The notes beneath the pieces are model-generated. The model did no database searches. It saw only the letters and a program-made list of their open reading frames with translations, and was not told the DNA's origin. This document shows, in pieces, positions 10,415-20,364 of a stretch of DNA of 64,000 bases. The stretch spans positions 1 through 64,000 of the forward strand of contig DXWV01000050.1 of NCBI GenBank assembly GCA_019416685.1, in the 5' to 3' direction. The stretch is from Bacteroides sp. Lineage in GTDB: Bacteria > Bacteroidota > Bacteroidia > Bacteroidales > Bacteroidaceae. Both the position numbers and the translations under genes were made by a program. Each line of letters begins with the position of its first letter. Positions within the stretch are counted from its first letter, which is position 1.

Positions 10415-11842
10415 ATGAAAAAAGTCTTACTTACTGCTGCAGCTCTTATCTTTAGTATGGCTGCAATGAATGCTCAAACAGAGGTTAAAGATCCTGTTGT
10501 TTATGAGCCTGTAGATGGTTATGTTTTGAAAAATCTTTGGATAAAGTCAGTTAAAACACTAAATGATCCATCAACTGCCTTAGGTGAAGCTCGTGGTATG
10601 GCGGCTTTAAATGGTGAACTTTTATTTTGTAGACGGGATGGAGATCCTTCCGTATCAAGTATTGATGTATATGATGGTATGACAGGTGTATTTAAAAGAA
10701 ATGTGGCTTTAGCTTCAGATGTTTTTGTGGGGGCAGGAATTCCGTGTAATGATATTCAAGTAGATGATGCAGGAAATGTTTTAGTTGCCAATTTGGCTAC
10801 AGATGTTGTTAAGGGAGGTTTTCAGGTTTGGAAGATTGACGTTGCAACAGGAACTGGTACTAAGATTATTCAATGTAATTTGCCATTATTAGAAAATGGA
10901 GAAGCTACTCCGGTAATTCGTATTGATGCATTCGGTGTATATGGTGATGTGAATGGTGATGGTTATGTGATGGCTGCTGTTGCAGGTGCTGAAGCTGGTA
11001 TTGGTGATCAAATTCTTCGTTGGGATATTAAGGGAGGAAAAGTTGTAGTTTCATTAACAGGTGGACCAGAAACAGATGAGAATCCAGCAGATTATCCTGA
11101 GATGATTACTATTCAGGAGTATTATCCATCTACTACTCCTTCAAATGGTACTGCACCTCGTGTATGCCCTATCGACAATGATCTTTTCTATCTGGATGGA
11201 TTTAATACTGCAGCAGCCATTTATGATATGAGTGGTATTTTAATTGATAGTTTTGAAAAAGCTCCGGATTTGGCTCCCAAACAGGTTGGTAACAATGGTG
11301 TTGATGAATTTTCTTTGGATGGTCGGAATTTTATTATTTATAGTTATACTAACACAGTTGATGGTACCTGTCCTCAGGCATGGGCATTATGTGATGTTGG
11401 CGAAAATATGACTTTCGAAGGTATGAAAAAACAAGCTATATTCCCGGGTAATGGTTTGGGTAATGTGTCTAATCCGGTTCGTACAGCATTACCTCGTATT
11501 GATGTGAAGCAAGATGCAAAAGTTGCAGTTATTTATGTCTATGCATATAAGAGTGGTTTTGGTGCTTATGTGTTCGGTGAAGAAAGTGCTGTTGATAAAT
11601 TTATTAATCCTAAACCAGATGGTATATCTGATATTAATACTGCTAATTTGAAAATATTTGCAACAGAAAATGGAGTAACTATCAGTGAGGCTGCTGAAGT
11701 AACAGTCTATGATTTTACAGGTCAGCAGATTACTGCTCAATCAAACACTACGCATGTAACACTATTACCAGGTAATTACATTGTTAAAGCTGTGTCTGTA
11801 GACGGTAAGTCTGTTTCTACTTCTAAAATTCTTATAAAATGA
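10415..11842 (+). CDS. Secreted propeller-like protein (DUF4623-like) with C-terminal domain
   Basis: A 475-residue secreted protein. Signal peptide MKKVLLTAAALIFSMAAMNAQ. The body has repeated segments of the form GMAALNGELLFCRR, NDIQVDDAGNVLVANL, RIDAFGVYGDVNGDGYV, typical of a beta-propeller; it resembles Bacteroides DUF4623-type proteins, a family without known function. DVNGDGYV looks like a calcium-binding turn. The last 75 residues (from about ISDINTANLKIF) form a type-A-like C-terminal domain. A hairpin terminator lies just after it, so it may end the first transcription block. No catalytic motif seen. The large amidase at 23867 carries a similar-looking propeller, suggesting a shared accessory role. 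Confidence 0.75.
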   Translation: MKKVLLTAAALIFSMAAMNAQTEVKDPVVYEPVDGYVLKNLWIKSVKTLNDPSTALGEARGMAALNGELLFCRRDGDPSVSSIDVYDGMTGVFKRNVALASDVFVGAGIPCNDIQVDDAGNVLVANLATDVVKGGFQVWKIDVATGTGTKIIQCNLPLLENGEATPVIRIDAFGVYGDVNGDGYVMAAVAGAEAGIGDQILRWDIKGGKVVVSLTGGPETDENPADYPEMITIQEYYPSTTPSNGTAPRVCPIDNDLFYLDGFNTAAAIYDMSGILIDSFEKAPDLAPKQVGNNGVDEFSLDGRNFIIYSYTNTVDGTCPQAWALCDVGENMTFEGMKKQAIFPGNGLGNVSNPVRTALPRIDVKQDAKVAVIYVYAYKSGFGAYVFGEESAVDKFINPKPDGISDINTANLKIFATENGVTISEAAEVTVYDFTGQQITAQSNTTHVTLLPGNYIVKAVSVDGKSVSTSKILIK

Positions 11843-11897
11843 TTATTCATTTTATAAAAATTGAATGATTAGATAACTCGTATTGACATTTTGAACG

Positions 11898-11930
11898 AAA
11901 AGGGTGTACTTAATAAGTCACCCTTTTCTT
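11898..11930 (+). terminator. Intrinsic terminator after the propeller gene
   Basis: AAAAGGGTG and CACCCTTTT arms separated by a 12-base loop, with further pairing inside (ACT/AGT), followed by a short T-rich tail. It separates the 475-residue propeller gene from the first phosphodiester glycosidase gene, so the glycosidase block may have its own promoter or depend on readthrough. Confidence 0.65.
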
Positions 11931-11987
11931 GCAAGTGAGTGAGTACTTTTGATTTATTGCTTTCTTTTTATTTTCCCAATGACATTT

Positions 11988-14423
11988 ATGAAGAAGATAT
12001 ACATATTATTTTTATTATCGGTTTTTGTTGCAATATTTTCATATGCACAAAATGATAATGAGGCCTTGATTGGAGGAGTTACATACAAAGTTGATACTCT
12101 TTCTGCCATGAAAGTAGGACCTGGATCTTTTTATACAGCTTTAAAATATTCTAATGGTTCAAAACATATTCGTGCTTATTTACTGGAAGTAGATACTCAG
12201 AATCAGTATATAAAATTTGAATCAGTTTTAGGAAAAGATTCTCTTGTGACTTGTGAATTAACTTCTGGAATGGCAAAACGAAAAAGCCGTGAAGGGGCTG
12301 TTTATTTTGCCGGAACAAATGCCGATTTCTTTGCGACAACCGGTAGTGTAGGATATCCTATTCATGGATGCGTTATGGAAAATCAGATAGGACGTACTCC
12401 TGCTAATTCACCTCATATGGTTTTTTCGGGTAACATTCCTGTATTGGATAATCTTGTTTTTGAAGGTAGTACCTGTAAAATAGGTAAAAATGTTTTGAAT
12501 ATTAATGATATGAACACAGCAAGAGGTGAGAACCAATTGATCTTGTACAATACACTGAATGGAAATTATACTCATACTAATAATAGCGGTACTGAAGTTC
12601 TGATAGAGTTGTCAGAAGATACAGAATGGAAGGTAAACACTACCTTAAAAGCAAGAGTTATAGCTAAAATTCAAAATAAGGGGAATATGCACATGGCATC
12701 AGGACAAGCTGTTTTGTCTGGTCATGGTACTGCTGCCGAATTCTTGAACAAGGTAAATGAGAATGAAGAAATAGAGCTTTATTTAGGTATTCGATTTATT
12801 TCGTTAGATAAAAAAATTAAAGTGGATGCTGCTGTAGGTGGAGATCGAATGATTTTACATGATGGGGTAATTACTGATAATGATTGGGCTGAACTTCACC
12901 CTAGAACAGCTATAGGATATTCAGAAGATGGTAATAAAGTTTATTTTTGTGTAGTAGATGGTCGTTCTTCTGTATCAGCTGGGGTACGAACCAAGGAATT
13001 AGGCGATATTATAAAAAGTGCAGGAGCTTTTCAGGCTATGAATCTTGATGGTGGAGGTTCGAGTGCTATGTATATTAAAGAGTTAGGAATAATGAACCGG
13101 CCAAGTGATGGGAATGAACGTGCTGTTTGTAATGGTATTTATGCTGTAAATATTGCTCCGGAAGATGACCAGATTGCAGAAATTAGAAGTACTAATTATT
13201 TTATTAATTTACCTCGATATGGAATGTATACTCCGGTATTTTATGGTTATAATCAATATGGGACATTAATTAATACCGATTTGAAAGGAGTGAAATTATC
13301 TTGTGAGAAAGAAATGGGAACTATTGATGGTAATACATTTATAGCTTCTGGGACAGAAGGAGGAAAGTTAACAGCAGAATATAATGGGGCAAAGACTACA
13401 ATGGAAGTAAATCTTACATCTGATATTACTCCGGTTCTGAAGCAAGAAAATGTGCTGACAGATAATAATCCGTATTTAATAGAAGTTCAGGCTATGGCAG
13501 GTGAAACATTGGTACCTTTATTACCGGACGCTCTTGATTGGACGGTGGATGATTCTGCTATTTGTTCTATTAATAAAGGCGTTTTGACAGGACTTATCAA
13601 TGGAGTAACCAATGTACATGGGAAATTTGGAGAGATCGAAGTAACTTTAAAGGTAACTGTGGAAATTCCTTCTGAAAAGACAATGCCGATAGATAAATTA
13701 ATTGATTTTTCTAATTGGGAAATAAAGAATTCATCTAATATAAGTAATATTTCTCTTAGTTCTGCCAAGTTACCTTTGGATATTAGCTATACCTATAGTA
13801 GTGGACGTGCTCCTTATATTCAATTGCTAAAAGAGTTTTCTTTATATAGCTTACCAACTTCATTAAAAATAATATTAAATACGGGAAATGCTGCAGTATC
13901 GAGTGCGATTTTTGGGATAAAAGCCAATAATGCTATGACATATACTCCTTGGCAATATGTGAATATTCCTGTTGGAGAAGACTATGTGATTGACTTGAAA
14001 ATGGAGGATATGTTAGCTGATGCGTCTGATCGGGCTTCCTATCCTGTTTATATAAATGGATTAAAATTGATGTTGGATAATTCAAAGCATCCTACTGGCA
14101 ATACCAAAGTTACAATCAAAGAATTTTCTATGAATTATGGTAATCTTGTAGTTGGCATTAATCAGTTGGAAGTGATATCGCGTATTCATGTTTATCCGAA
14201 TCCTGTCAAAAATGGAGAAGCTTATATCTCTTTTGATTGCGATGCTGCTCATTCTTTACGTATGGAGCTTTATACTATGTCTGGTACTCTTGTTCGTGTG
14301 TCTGATTTGGGTAACCAGTCAGGACAGGTGAGACTACCACTTGAAGGATTGCAGTCCGCAATTTATTTTATGAAAATACTGGATGGGGATAAACAGTATT
14401 CTGCTAAAATAATTATAAAATAA
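11988..14423 (+). CDS. Phosphodiester glycosidase (NAGPA family), paralogue 1
   Basis: Secreted member of the NAGPA/DUF2233 family, named for the enzyme that hydrolyses GlcNAc-1-phosphodiesters. From the ATG at 11988 there is a clean signal peptide (MKKIYILFLL...SYAQ); in-frame TTG 11949 and ATG 11979 would put an extra hydrophobic run in front and are less likely. Catalytic-domain landmarks: HPRTAIG with Arg306 and LDGGGSSAM with Asp354, followed by RAVCNGIYAV. After the catalytic domain (to about 395) come Ig-like/Big_2-like domains and a jelly-roll-like region with SSGRAPYIQL, then a C-terminal domain starting VYPNPVKNG. It shares full-length architecture with paralogues 2 and 3. Substrate unknown; see the cell-wall hypothesis. 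Confidence 0.9.
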   Translation: MKKIYILFLLSVFVAIFSYAQNDNEALIGGVTYKVDTLSAMKVGPGSFYTALKYSNGSKHIRAYLLEVDTQNQYIKFESVLGKDSLVTCELTSGMAKRKSREGAVYFAGTNADFFATTGSVGYPIHGCVMENQIGRTPANSPHMVFSGNIPVLDNLVFEGSTCKIGKNVLNINDMNTARGENQLILYNTLNGNYTHTNNSGTEVLIELSEDTEWKVNTTLKARVIAKIQNKGNMHMASGQAVLSGHGTAAEFLNKVNENEEIELYLGIRFISLDKKIKVDAAVGGDRMILHDGVITDNDWAELHPRTAIGYSEDGNKVYFCVVDGRSSVSAGVRTKELGDIIKSAGAFQAMNLDGGGSSAMYIKELGIMNRPSDGNERAVCNGIYAVNIAPEDDQIAEIRSTNYFINLPRYGMYTPVFYGYNQYGTLINTDLKGVKLSCEKEMGTIDGNTFIASGTEGGKLTAEYNGAKTTMEVNLTSDITPVLKQENVLTDNNPYLIEVQAMAGETLVPLLPDALDWTVDDSAICSINKGVLTGLINGVTNVHGKFGEIEVTLKVTVEIPSEKTMPIDKLIDFSNWEIKNSSNISNISLSSAKLPLDISYTYSSGRAPYIQLLKEFSLYSLPTSLKIILNTGNAAVSSAIFGIKANNAMTYTPWQYVNIPVGEDYVIDLKMEDMLADASDRASYPVYINGLKLMLDNSKHPTGNTKVTIKEFSMNYGNLVVGINQLEVISRIHVYPNPVKNGEAYISFDCDAAHSLRMELYTMSGTLVRVSDLGNQSGQVRLPLEGLQSAIYFMKILDGDKQYSAKIIIK

Positions 14424-14429
14424 GTAAGT

Positions 14430-16904
14430 ATGAAAAAAAAAATGATCCAATTAATAAAAACATTTGCCCCTGTGATGGCACTGGTGATGTGTTTTGTTAT
14501 TGATGCTTCAGGAAATGAAAATCAAATTGATACACTCGTTCATAGGCAAGTGGCCCCTGGAATAACATATACTAAAACGTATTTTCCAATGTATCCTTTG
14601 AATGTCTATATGTTGACTGTTGATTTGAATAATGAATATAATGCAGTTGAAACTTTCCAAGCAGGTAACCAGGCTGGTAAAACAGAAGCTATGACAGATG
14701 CTTTTAAGCGTTTAACAACAGTTTCTCATACTCCTATCGGGAGTGTAAATGGAAACTTTTGGATTGTCTCAGGACAAGGATATCCTAATGAATTGTTAGG
14801 AGTGCCTCATAGTGGAAGTATTCGTAATGGTGAAATGATAACAGAACCTAATGATTGGAATCGTGGTCACGGAAATATTGGGTTTGCTGCTTTAGATAAG
14901 AATAAAAAACTCTGGATCGATGATATGAGCTTCGACGGAAAAGTGATTGTAGAGGGGCAGGATAATTATTCAATATCTCAAGTGAATCGTGTACGTGGAG
15001 CTGACGAACTTGTCTTTTTTAATAATTATGTTGGTAAAACTCGTACGGATGATAACGGAACTGAAGTTTTTATCAAACCTAAAGGACAAATATGGGGAAT
15101 AAATGAGGATGTGAGTTGTGAAGTAGTACGGATTATTAGGGGAAAAGGTGGTAATGATATCTTGCCCGGAGAATCTGTACTTTCCGGTAGTGGGATAGCT
15201 CAGACTTTCTTAGATAAATTACAGGTTGGGCAGTTGTTGAAAGTGAATATGGGAGTGTGTACACTTGTAGATAACTTTAAACCGATGGTTCAGCAAATGG
15301 TAACGGGAAATGCATTGGTTATGAAGAATGGTGAATTGACAGACAGGAATACGAATGAAAGTTACAATTCACAGTTATATCCTCGTACTGGAATTGGTAT
15401 GTCTGAAGATGGAAAGAAACTTTTTCTGATTGTAATTGATAAACAGAGTGGTTCTATCGGAGCCACTACAGCTACAATGTGTGAAATTTTGAAATCTGTC
15501 GGAGCCTATAATGTTGCTTCTATGGATGGTGGAGGTTCTGCCCAGATGATGTTACAGGGCTCTATTGTGAATAAACCGGCTGATGGAAAAGAACGTCCTG
15601 TAGCAAATGGTTGGATGCTTTTCTCTACTGCTCCTCTTGATGAAAGTATTTCTACCATAGATTTTTCAGACTACACTGTTGTTATACCAGCAAACGCTTC
15701 TTATAAGCCGGATTTTTTTGGATATAATAAATATGGAATGTTGGTTACTGAACATTTGGAGGGAGTTACACTAACATGTGATTCAGAGTTGGGAAGAATC
15801 GTGGATGGAAATCTTTTTGTGGCTTCTTCTGTGCCGCAGCGAGGAGAATTGATAGCACATTATAATGGAAAAGTATTACATAAGAAAGTAGTAATAGAGA
15901 AGTCTGATATTTCTTTTAGGTTGGATTCTGTGATCTTGGATAATAAGATGAAATATCCGATTGAGATAGAGGCACAATCTAATAAAACAATCTTCCCGAT
16001 TGAACCAAGTCTTCTGAACTGGCAAGTAGAAGATAAAAATATATGTAAAATAGAAAACGGAGTTTTGGAAGGATTAAAGAATGGGGTTACGTGGATAACA
16101 GGTACTTATGGTGACTTTATAGGACGTATGAAAGTTATTGTTGAGATTCCTGAGAATCCAACTTATTCATTTGGCAACTTTGCAGCTCTGGATTGGAAGA
16201 TAACAACCAATATCTCAAATGCTAATCAACTGATGACAGGTACCGGAGAAGATGCAAAAATAGAATTTACTTATCAATCAGCTCGTTCTCCTTATATTTT
16301 GATGGCAAAAGACATACGTCTCTATAGTCTGCCGAAAGCGATTAAGTTTACTATTGATCCTCATAATACTACTATAAAAAGTATGATACTTGGATTGAAA
16401 GTAAATGGAGAGTTAAAGAGCAGAAGTATTGAATTGGGTGCACTTGAAAAGAATACAGACAATGAAGTTATCATTCCGGTTTCTTCATTATTGGATAATG
16501 TGAATGACTTAGCATATTATCCTCTGATTTTTAATTCATTAAAATTTATGCTGGAAGTAAAGGATATGATGGCAAATGAAAAATATACTATAGAGCTTAA
16601 AGAGTTTCAAATACAATATGGAAATAGTGTTGGGCTTGTAGGTTCTGATAGGTCTTCTGAAGCCATTGTATACCCAAATCCTATTGTAGATGGAAAATTG
16701 TATTTATCAATGATTCTTGATAAGGAGGAAAAGCTTTATGCTGATGTTTATTCTATTTCCGGGAAATGTATAAAAAAAATCACTCCTATTGTTTGCCAAT
16801 CAGGTATAAATGAGTTAGATATGAGTGGATTATCTACAGGTGAATATATACTTCGTTTAGTATATGGAAATAATACAAGTGTTCATAAAATAATAGTACG
16901 TTAA
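14430..16904 (+). CDS. Phosphodiester glycosidase (NAGPA family), paralogue 2
   Basis: An 824-residue secreted paralogue of the preceding gene, starting 6 bases after it. Conserved residues: YPRTGIG with Arg319 and MDGGGSAQM with Asp366. The order is signal peptide, NAGPA catalytic domain (about 40-400), Ig-like spacer domains, a SARSPYIL-containing sandwich region matching SGRAPYIQL in paralogue 1, then a C-terminal domain with VYPNPIVDG. It is the first gene of the first glycosidase-propeller-amidase triad. The active-site motif is intact, so it is probably an active hydrolase; the specificity difference between the paralogues is not readable by eye. Confidence 0.9.
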   Translation: MKKKMIQLIKTFAPVMALVMCFVIDASGNENQIDTLVHRQVAPGITYTKTYFPMYPLNVYMLTVDLNNEYNAVETFQAGNQAGKTEAMTDAFKRLTTVSHTPIGSVNGNFWIVSGQGYPNELLGVPHSGSIRNGEMITEPNDWNRGHGNIGFAALDKNKKLWIDDMSFDGKVIVEGQDNYSISQVNRVRGADELVFFNNYVGKTRTDDNGTEVFIKPKGQIWGINEDVSCEVVRIIRGKGGNDILPGESVLSGSGIAQTFLDKLQVGQLLKVNMGVCTLVDNFKPMVQQMVTGNALVMKNGELTDRNTNESYNSQLYPRTGIGMSEDGKKLFLIVIDKQSGSIGATTATMCEILKSVGAYNVASMDGGGSAQMMLQGSIVNKPADGKERPVANGWMLFSTAPLDESISTIDFSDYTVVIPANASYKPDFFGYNKYGMLVTEHLEGVTLTCDSELGRIVDGNLFVASSVPQRGELIAHYNGKVLHKKVVIEKSDISFRLDSVILDNKMKYPIEIEAQSNKTIFPIEPSLLNWQVEDKNICKIENGVLEGLKNGVTWITGTYGDFIGRMKVIVEIPENPTYSFGNFAALDWKITTNISNANQLMTGTGEDAKIEFTYQSARSPYILMAKDIRLYSLPKAIKFTIDPHNTTIKSMILGLKVNGELKSRSIELGALEKNTDNEVIIPVSSLLDNVNDLAYYPLIFNSLKFMLEVKDMMANEKYTIELKEFQIQYGNSVGLVGSDRSSEAIVYPNPIVDGKLYLSMILDKEEKLYADVYSISGKCIKKITPIVCQSGINELDMSGLSTGEYILRLVYGNNTSVHKIIVR

Positions 16905-16921
16905 TCATACAAAAATAGTTT

Positions 16922-17794
16922 ATGAGAATATTAGTGATTTTATTGTTGAATTTGTTTGTCGCATCAGTCGATGGACAGATTGTGAATGTGAAAAAACATT
17001 ATCAACTTAAAGAGGCTGAAGGCAAAAATGTTTTTCATCCGATATTTGACCCTCAAGGGAACCAACTACTAGTTACTTCTGAAAATTATGTAGGATTGGA
17101 TTTATTGAATATTCATACAGGCGATATGGTTTCGATAACAAAAGAGGAAGGCGCGGGATTTAATCCGGTATTTAGTGAGGATGGTCAAACAATCATTTAT
17201 CAAGCAGCTATTTCGAAAGAGAAACGTCAGTACCGGGCATTAAAGAACTTTGATTTGAGTACAAAGCAAGCAACTCGTTTAAGCGAAATGACGCGTTCAC
17301 AGAATGTTCTGAATAAAATTCAGAGTACATTAATACAAAAGGAGAAAAGGACATTCGGTAGTATATCTGTGATAACAGAAGACCTTAAAATCGTTCTTTA
17401 TCAGAATGGTAATAGAAAAGAGCTGATGCCAGTAGGAGTAGTACCTGGTTATATTTGGGTGTCTTTATCTCCTAATGGCAAAATGATTTTGTTTACAGCT
17501 GTTTCAAAAGGGACTTTTGTCTGTGATTTATCAGGTAAGATAATGTCTTTTTTGGGAAATCTGAATGCTCCGGTATGGTATGGAGACGATTATGTTGTTG
17601 GTATGAAAGATAAGGATGATGGTAATATTATTACTTCATCCCAAGTGGTAATAACCACTATGGATGGGAAAATACGTCAGGAATTAACACCGAAAGAAAG
17701 AATCGCATTATACCCAGCTACATCTTCAGTTTCTAAACAAATAGCTTATTGTACAGATAAGGGAGAACTGTTTATAATGGAAATAGATAAATAA
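16922..17794 (+). CDS. Small secreted TolB/WD40-like beta-propeller, copy 1
   Basis: A 290-residue exported protein with a short signal peptide ending VDGQ. Repeated blade segments: PIFDPQGNQLLVTSE, PVFSEDGQTIIYQA, WVSLSPNGKMILFTA and YPATSSVSKQIAYC, the pattern of PD40/TolB-like propellers. It has no catalytic motif and no C-terminal sorting-like domain, unlike its neighbours. The second copy at 22946 has the same length and blade order, including a shared stretch of the form APxWxGxDxVVGM near the C-terminus. Its fixed place between a glycosidase and an amidase gene suggests a binding or scaffolding partner for those enzymes (inference). Confidence 0.8.
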   Translation: MRILVILLLNLFVASVDGQIVNVKKHYQLKEAEGKNVFHPIFDPQGNQLLVTSENYVGLDLLNIHTGDMVSITKEEGAGFNPVFSEDGQTIIYQAAISKEKRQYRALKNFDLSTKQATRLSEMTRSQNVLNKIQSTLIQKEKRTFGSISVITEDLKIVLYQNGNRKELMPVGVVPGYIWVSLSPNGKMILFTAVSKGTFVCDLSGKIMSFLGNLNAPVWYGDDYVVGMKDKDDGNIITSSQVVITTMDGKIRQELTPKERIALYPATSSVSKQIAYCTDKGELFIMEIDK

Positions 17795-17812
17795 ACCAAA
17801 AAATGATTGAAT

Positions 17813-20296
17813 ATGAAATACATATATGTAATTTGTTGTTTATTTCTAATCACGATAAAAGTGAGCGCTCAGGATTTATCAGGAGTTACTATATTAGTAA
17901 ATCCGGGGCATGGAGGATTTGATAGTGATGACAGGAATATAACTATTACTCCTTTTGCATCTGGCGATCCTAAAGGTTTCTGGGAGTCTCAAAGTAATTT
18001 CGATAAAGGTATCCAATTGCGTGATTTACTTGAAAGGGCAGGGGCGAAAGTTGTGATGTCACGTTTATCCAATAATCCTACAACTTATCAACTTGATGAA
18101 AATGGACAAATAGTAAAAGATAAGGATGGAGATCCGATTATTACCTATACAGATGATACTCCATTGACTCAAATAGTACGGATGGCTAATGAAGCAAATG
18201 CTGATTATATGCTTTCAATTCACAGCAATGCGGGGGTTACTAATTATATACTTCAACTTTATGCAGGAGTTGATTTAGATGATACTTATACATATCCTAC
18301 TCCAACACCTTGTTCTGACGAAAGCAGGGAAATTAGTACAATTATTGCTAAGAATCTTTATACAAATCAGGTGAATACCTGGGCTTCAGGAACTACAGTT
18401 CGTGGTGATAAAACCTTTGGTAGGACGGCTATGAAATGGTCAGATGGTTATGGGGTATTACGAGGACTGAAAGTTCCGGGATGTATTTCAGAGGGTTCAA
18501 TGCATGATTATATTCCTGAAACATATCGGTTAATGAATATGGAGTATAAATGGTTGGAAGCATGGCATTTTTATAAATCTTTCTGTGAATATTTTAAAGC
18601 TGGAGAAATCACAAGTGGAAATATAGCCGGAACTGTACATGACAGTCGTAATTTGAATCCGGGGAATTATCTGAAGATTAAAAACAGTAAAGATGAATTA
18701 TTACCTTTACATAAAGCTAAAATTACAGTTAATCCCGGAGGATTGGTATATACTACAGATGAGTTGTATAACGGAGTTTTTGTTTTTAAGGAACTAACTC
18801 CCGGAATTTATACTGTAACAGCTGAGGCTGAAGGTTATACATCTCATACAGAAACATTGGAAGTGAAAAAGAATGAAACTACTTATTTTAACTTCATGTT
18901 GAATATGATACGAAATACCCCTCCGGAGGTTATAAATTATTCTCCGGTTGCAGAGTTAACAGAGCCTGTAAAGTGTGCTACTCCCATTGTGTTTGATTTT
19001 AATTGGGATGTCGATGTTGAGTCGGCTAAAAAAGCGTTTTCTATTCTTCCTGAAACAGAAGGAACAATTTCATTTGAAGATAGTCAACATCGGATGATTT
19101 TTATCCCTGATCAACCTTATCAGGTTTCTACAGTATATACAGTAAAATTGGATAAAAGTTTGCAACATCCGGCTGGGTTGAGTATGCTTAATGATTTCTC
19201 ATTTCAGTTTATGACTGATAATCGTAATCTGTTGAAACTTTTGGCGTGTTATCCGACTCCAGGTGTAGAGTATGTTAATTATGGTAAGAATGTTCCTTTT
19301 GAATTTAGATTTGATAACAGATTAAATTCGGCTATGGCGAGGGATGCCGTTAAAATATATAATTCAAAAGGTGAAGAGTTATCTAAAGTTCCCCGTTCTA
19401 TAAAAGTAAATTCTGTCAGTGCACCTTATGGCTCTTTGGCGTTCACTCTTTCCGAAGGATTAACAGAAAATGAAACGTATCGTGTTGTTGTTGACAGAAA
19501 TATGATTGATGTTGATGGCATTGATATTGTTGAACCGCTGGATTATACTTTTAAAGCTGTAGATGTGAAAGTAACAGACAGAATGGTTGGTCTGGATATG
19601 GAAACTGCCGGAACATTTACTTATTTCGCAGATGGTAGTACAGGTATTACGTCGGGCAGTACTTCCCGGAATACCTCTAAAGTGTTGTTTGGCTCTTCTT
19701 CTTGTGCGTTTACATATAATTTTGCAGTAGATGCAGCAGGCGGTATAGCTTGTTATCAAACAGCTTCAGGATTTGAGGTTGACGCCACTAAAGCAATTGG
19801 TATGCATGTTTGGGGTGATCTGACCGGTAATGAGGTTTGGTTACAACTGTCTTCTTCTGATGGAGATGTTCAGGAGATCAAGCTTACCGATCTTACATTC
19901 TGTGATTGGGCATTTGTAGAAGTCTCTTTGGGAACCCTTCCTGCAAAGAAAACTTATGAACTTACCGGACTGAAAATAAAGCAGAAAGCACAACCTTTGA
20001 CAAAGACAGGAACGATTTATGTGGATAATGTTTTGGTATATGACAATACTTTGACATCTATAGAGGCTGAAATCGTTTCAGGATTCTCTTTCCGCTATAT
20101 TGCCGGAACTAATGAAATTGTGGCAAGTAGTGACAAGGTTATATCTATGGAGCTTTATTCATTGTCGGGAGAACTATTATCGAAAGTGGCTTCGGACCGG
20201 ATGGATGTTGGTGGATTGACCAAAAGTATTTATGTGATAAAGGCTGATTTAGAATCAGGAAGTAGCGTTTCGCAGAAAATAGTTTTGAGAGATTGA
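17813..20296 (+). CDS. N-acetylmuramoyl-L-alanine amidase (Amidase_3) multidomain protein, copy 1
   Basis: Predicted zinc amidase cutting between MurNAc and the stem peptide. Numbered from the ATG at 17813 (an in-frame TTG lies 6 bases earlier): signal peptide ending VSAQ; NPGHGG with zinc ligand His33; the Glu of GFWES; SIHSNA with the second His; and SEGSMHDY with the catalytic Glu, all typical of Amidase_3. After about residue 270 comes a carboxypeptidase-regulatory-like domain (FKELTPGIYTVTAEAEGY), then two Big_5-like domains, a glycan-binding-like sandwich and a C-terminal domain ending in KIVLRD. Genome-encoded division amidases are shorter (about 250-450 residues), so this is a secreted degradative form. 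A hairpin terminator follows. Confidence 0.9.
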   Translation: MKYIYVICCLFLITIKVSAQDLSGVTILVNPGHGGFDSDDRNITITPFASGDPKGFWESQSNFDKGIQLRDLLERAGAKVVMSRLSNNPTTYQLDENGQIVKDKDGDPIITYTDDTPLTQIVRMANEANADYMLSIHSNAGVTNYILQLYAGVDLDDTYTYPTPTPCSDESREISTIIAKNLYTNQVNTWASGTTVRGDKTFGRTAMKWSDGYGVLRGLKVPGCISEGSMHDYIPETYRLMNMEYKWLEAWHFYKSFCEYFKAGEITSGNIAGTVHDSRNLNPGNYLKIKNSKDELLPLHKAKITVNPGGLVYTTDELYNGVFVFKELTPGIYTVTAEAEGYTSHTETLEVKKNETTYFNFMLNMIRNTPPEVINYSPVAELTEPVKCATPIVFDFNWDVDVESAKKAFSILPETEGTISFEDSQHRMIFIPDQPYQVSTVYTVKLDKSLQHPAGLSMLNDFSFQFMTDNRNLLKLLACYPTPGVEYVNYGKNVPFEFRFDNRLNSAMARDAVKIYNSKGEELSKVPRSIKVNSVSAPYGSLAFTLSEGLTENETYRVVVDRNMIDVDGIDIVEPLDYTFKAVDVKVTDRMVGLDMETAGTFTYFADGSTGITSGSTSRNTSKVLFGSSSCAFTYNFAVDAAGGIACYQTASGFEVDATKAIGMHVWGDLTGNEVWLQLSSSDGDVQEIKLTDLTFCDWAFVEVSLGTLPAKKTYELTGLKIKQKAQPLTKTGTIYVDNVLVYDNTLTSIEAEIVSGFSFRYIAGTNEIVASSDKVISMELYSLSGELLSKVASDRMDVGGLTKSIYVIKADLESGSSVSQKIVLRD

Positions 20297-20311
20297 TACT
20301 GATTTTTTAAT

Positions 20312-20340
20312 AACGGCTGGCAAATAGGCCGGCCGTTACT
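20312..20340 (+). terminator. Hairpin between the two enzyme triads
   Basis: AACGGCTGGC and GCCGGCCGTT form a 10-bp stem with one G-U pair and a 6-base loop. The T tract after it is weak (ACTTAATTT), so termination may be partial. It sits exactly at the border between triad 1 and triad 2. Confidence 0.55.
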
Positions 20341-20364
20341 TAATTTAATAAAAAATCATTAAGT

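Noticed and set aside
11949..11987. Upstream TTG start for the first phosphodiester glycosidase
   Set aside because: It gives a second hydrophobic run before the obvious signal peptide; the ATG at 11988 gives a standard one.
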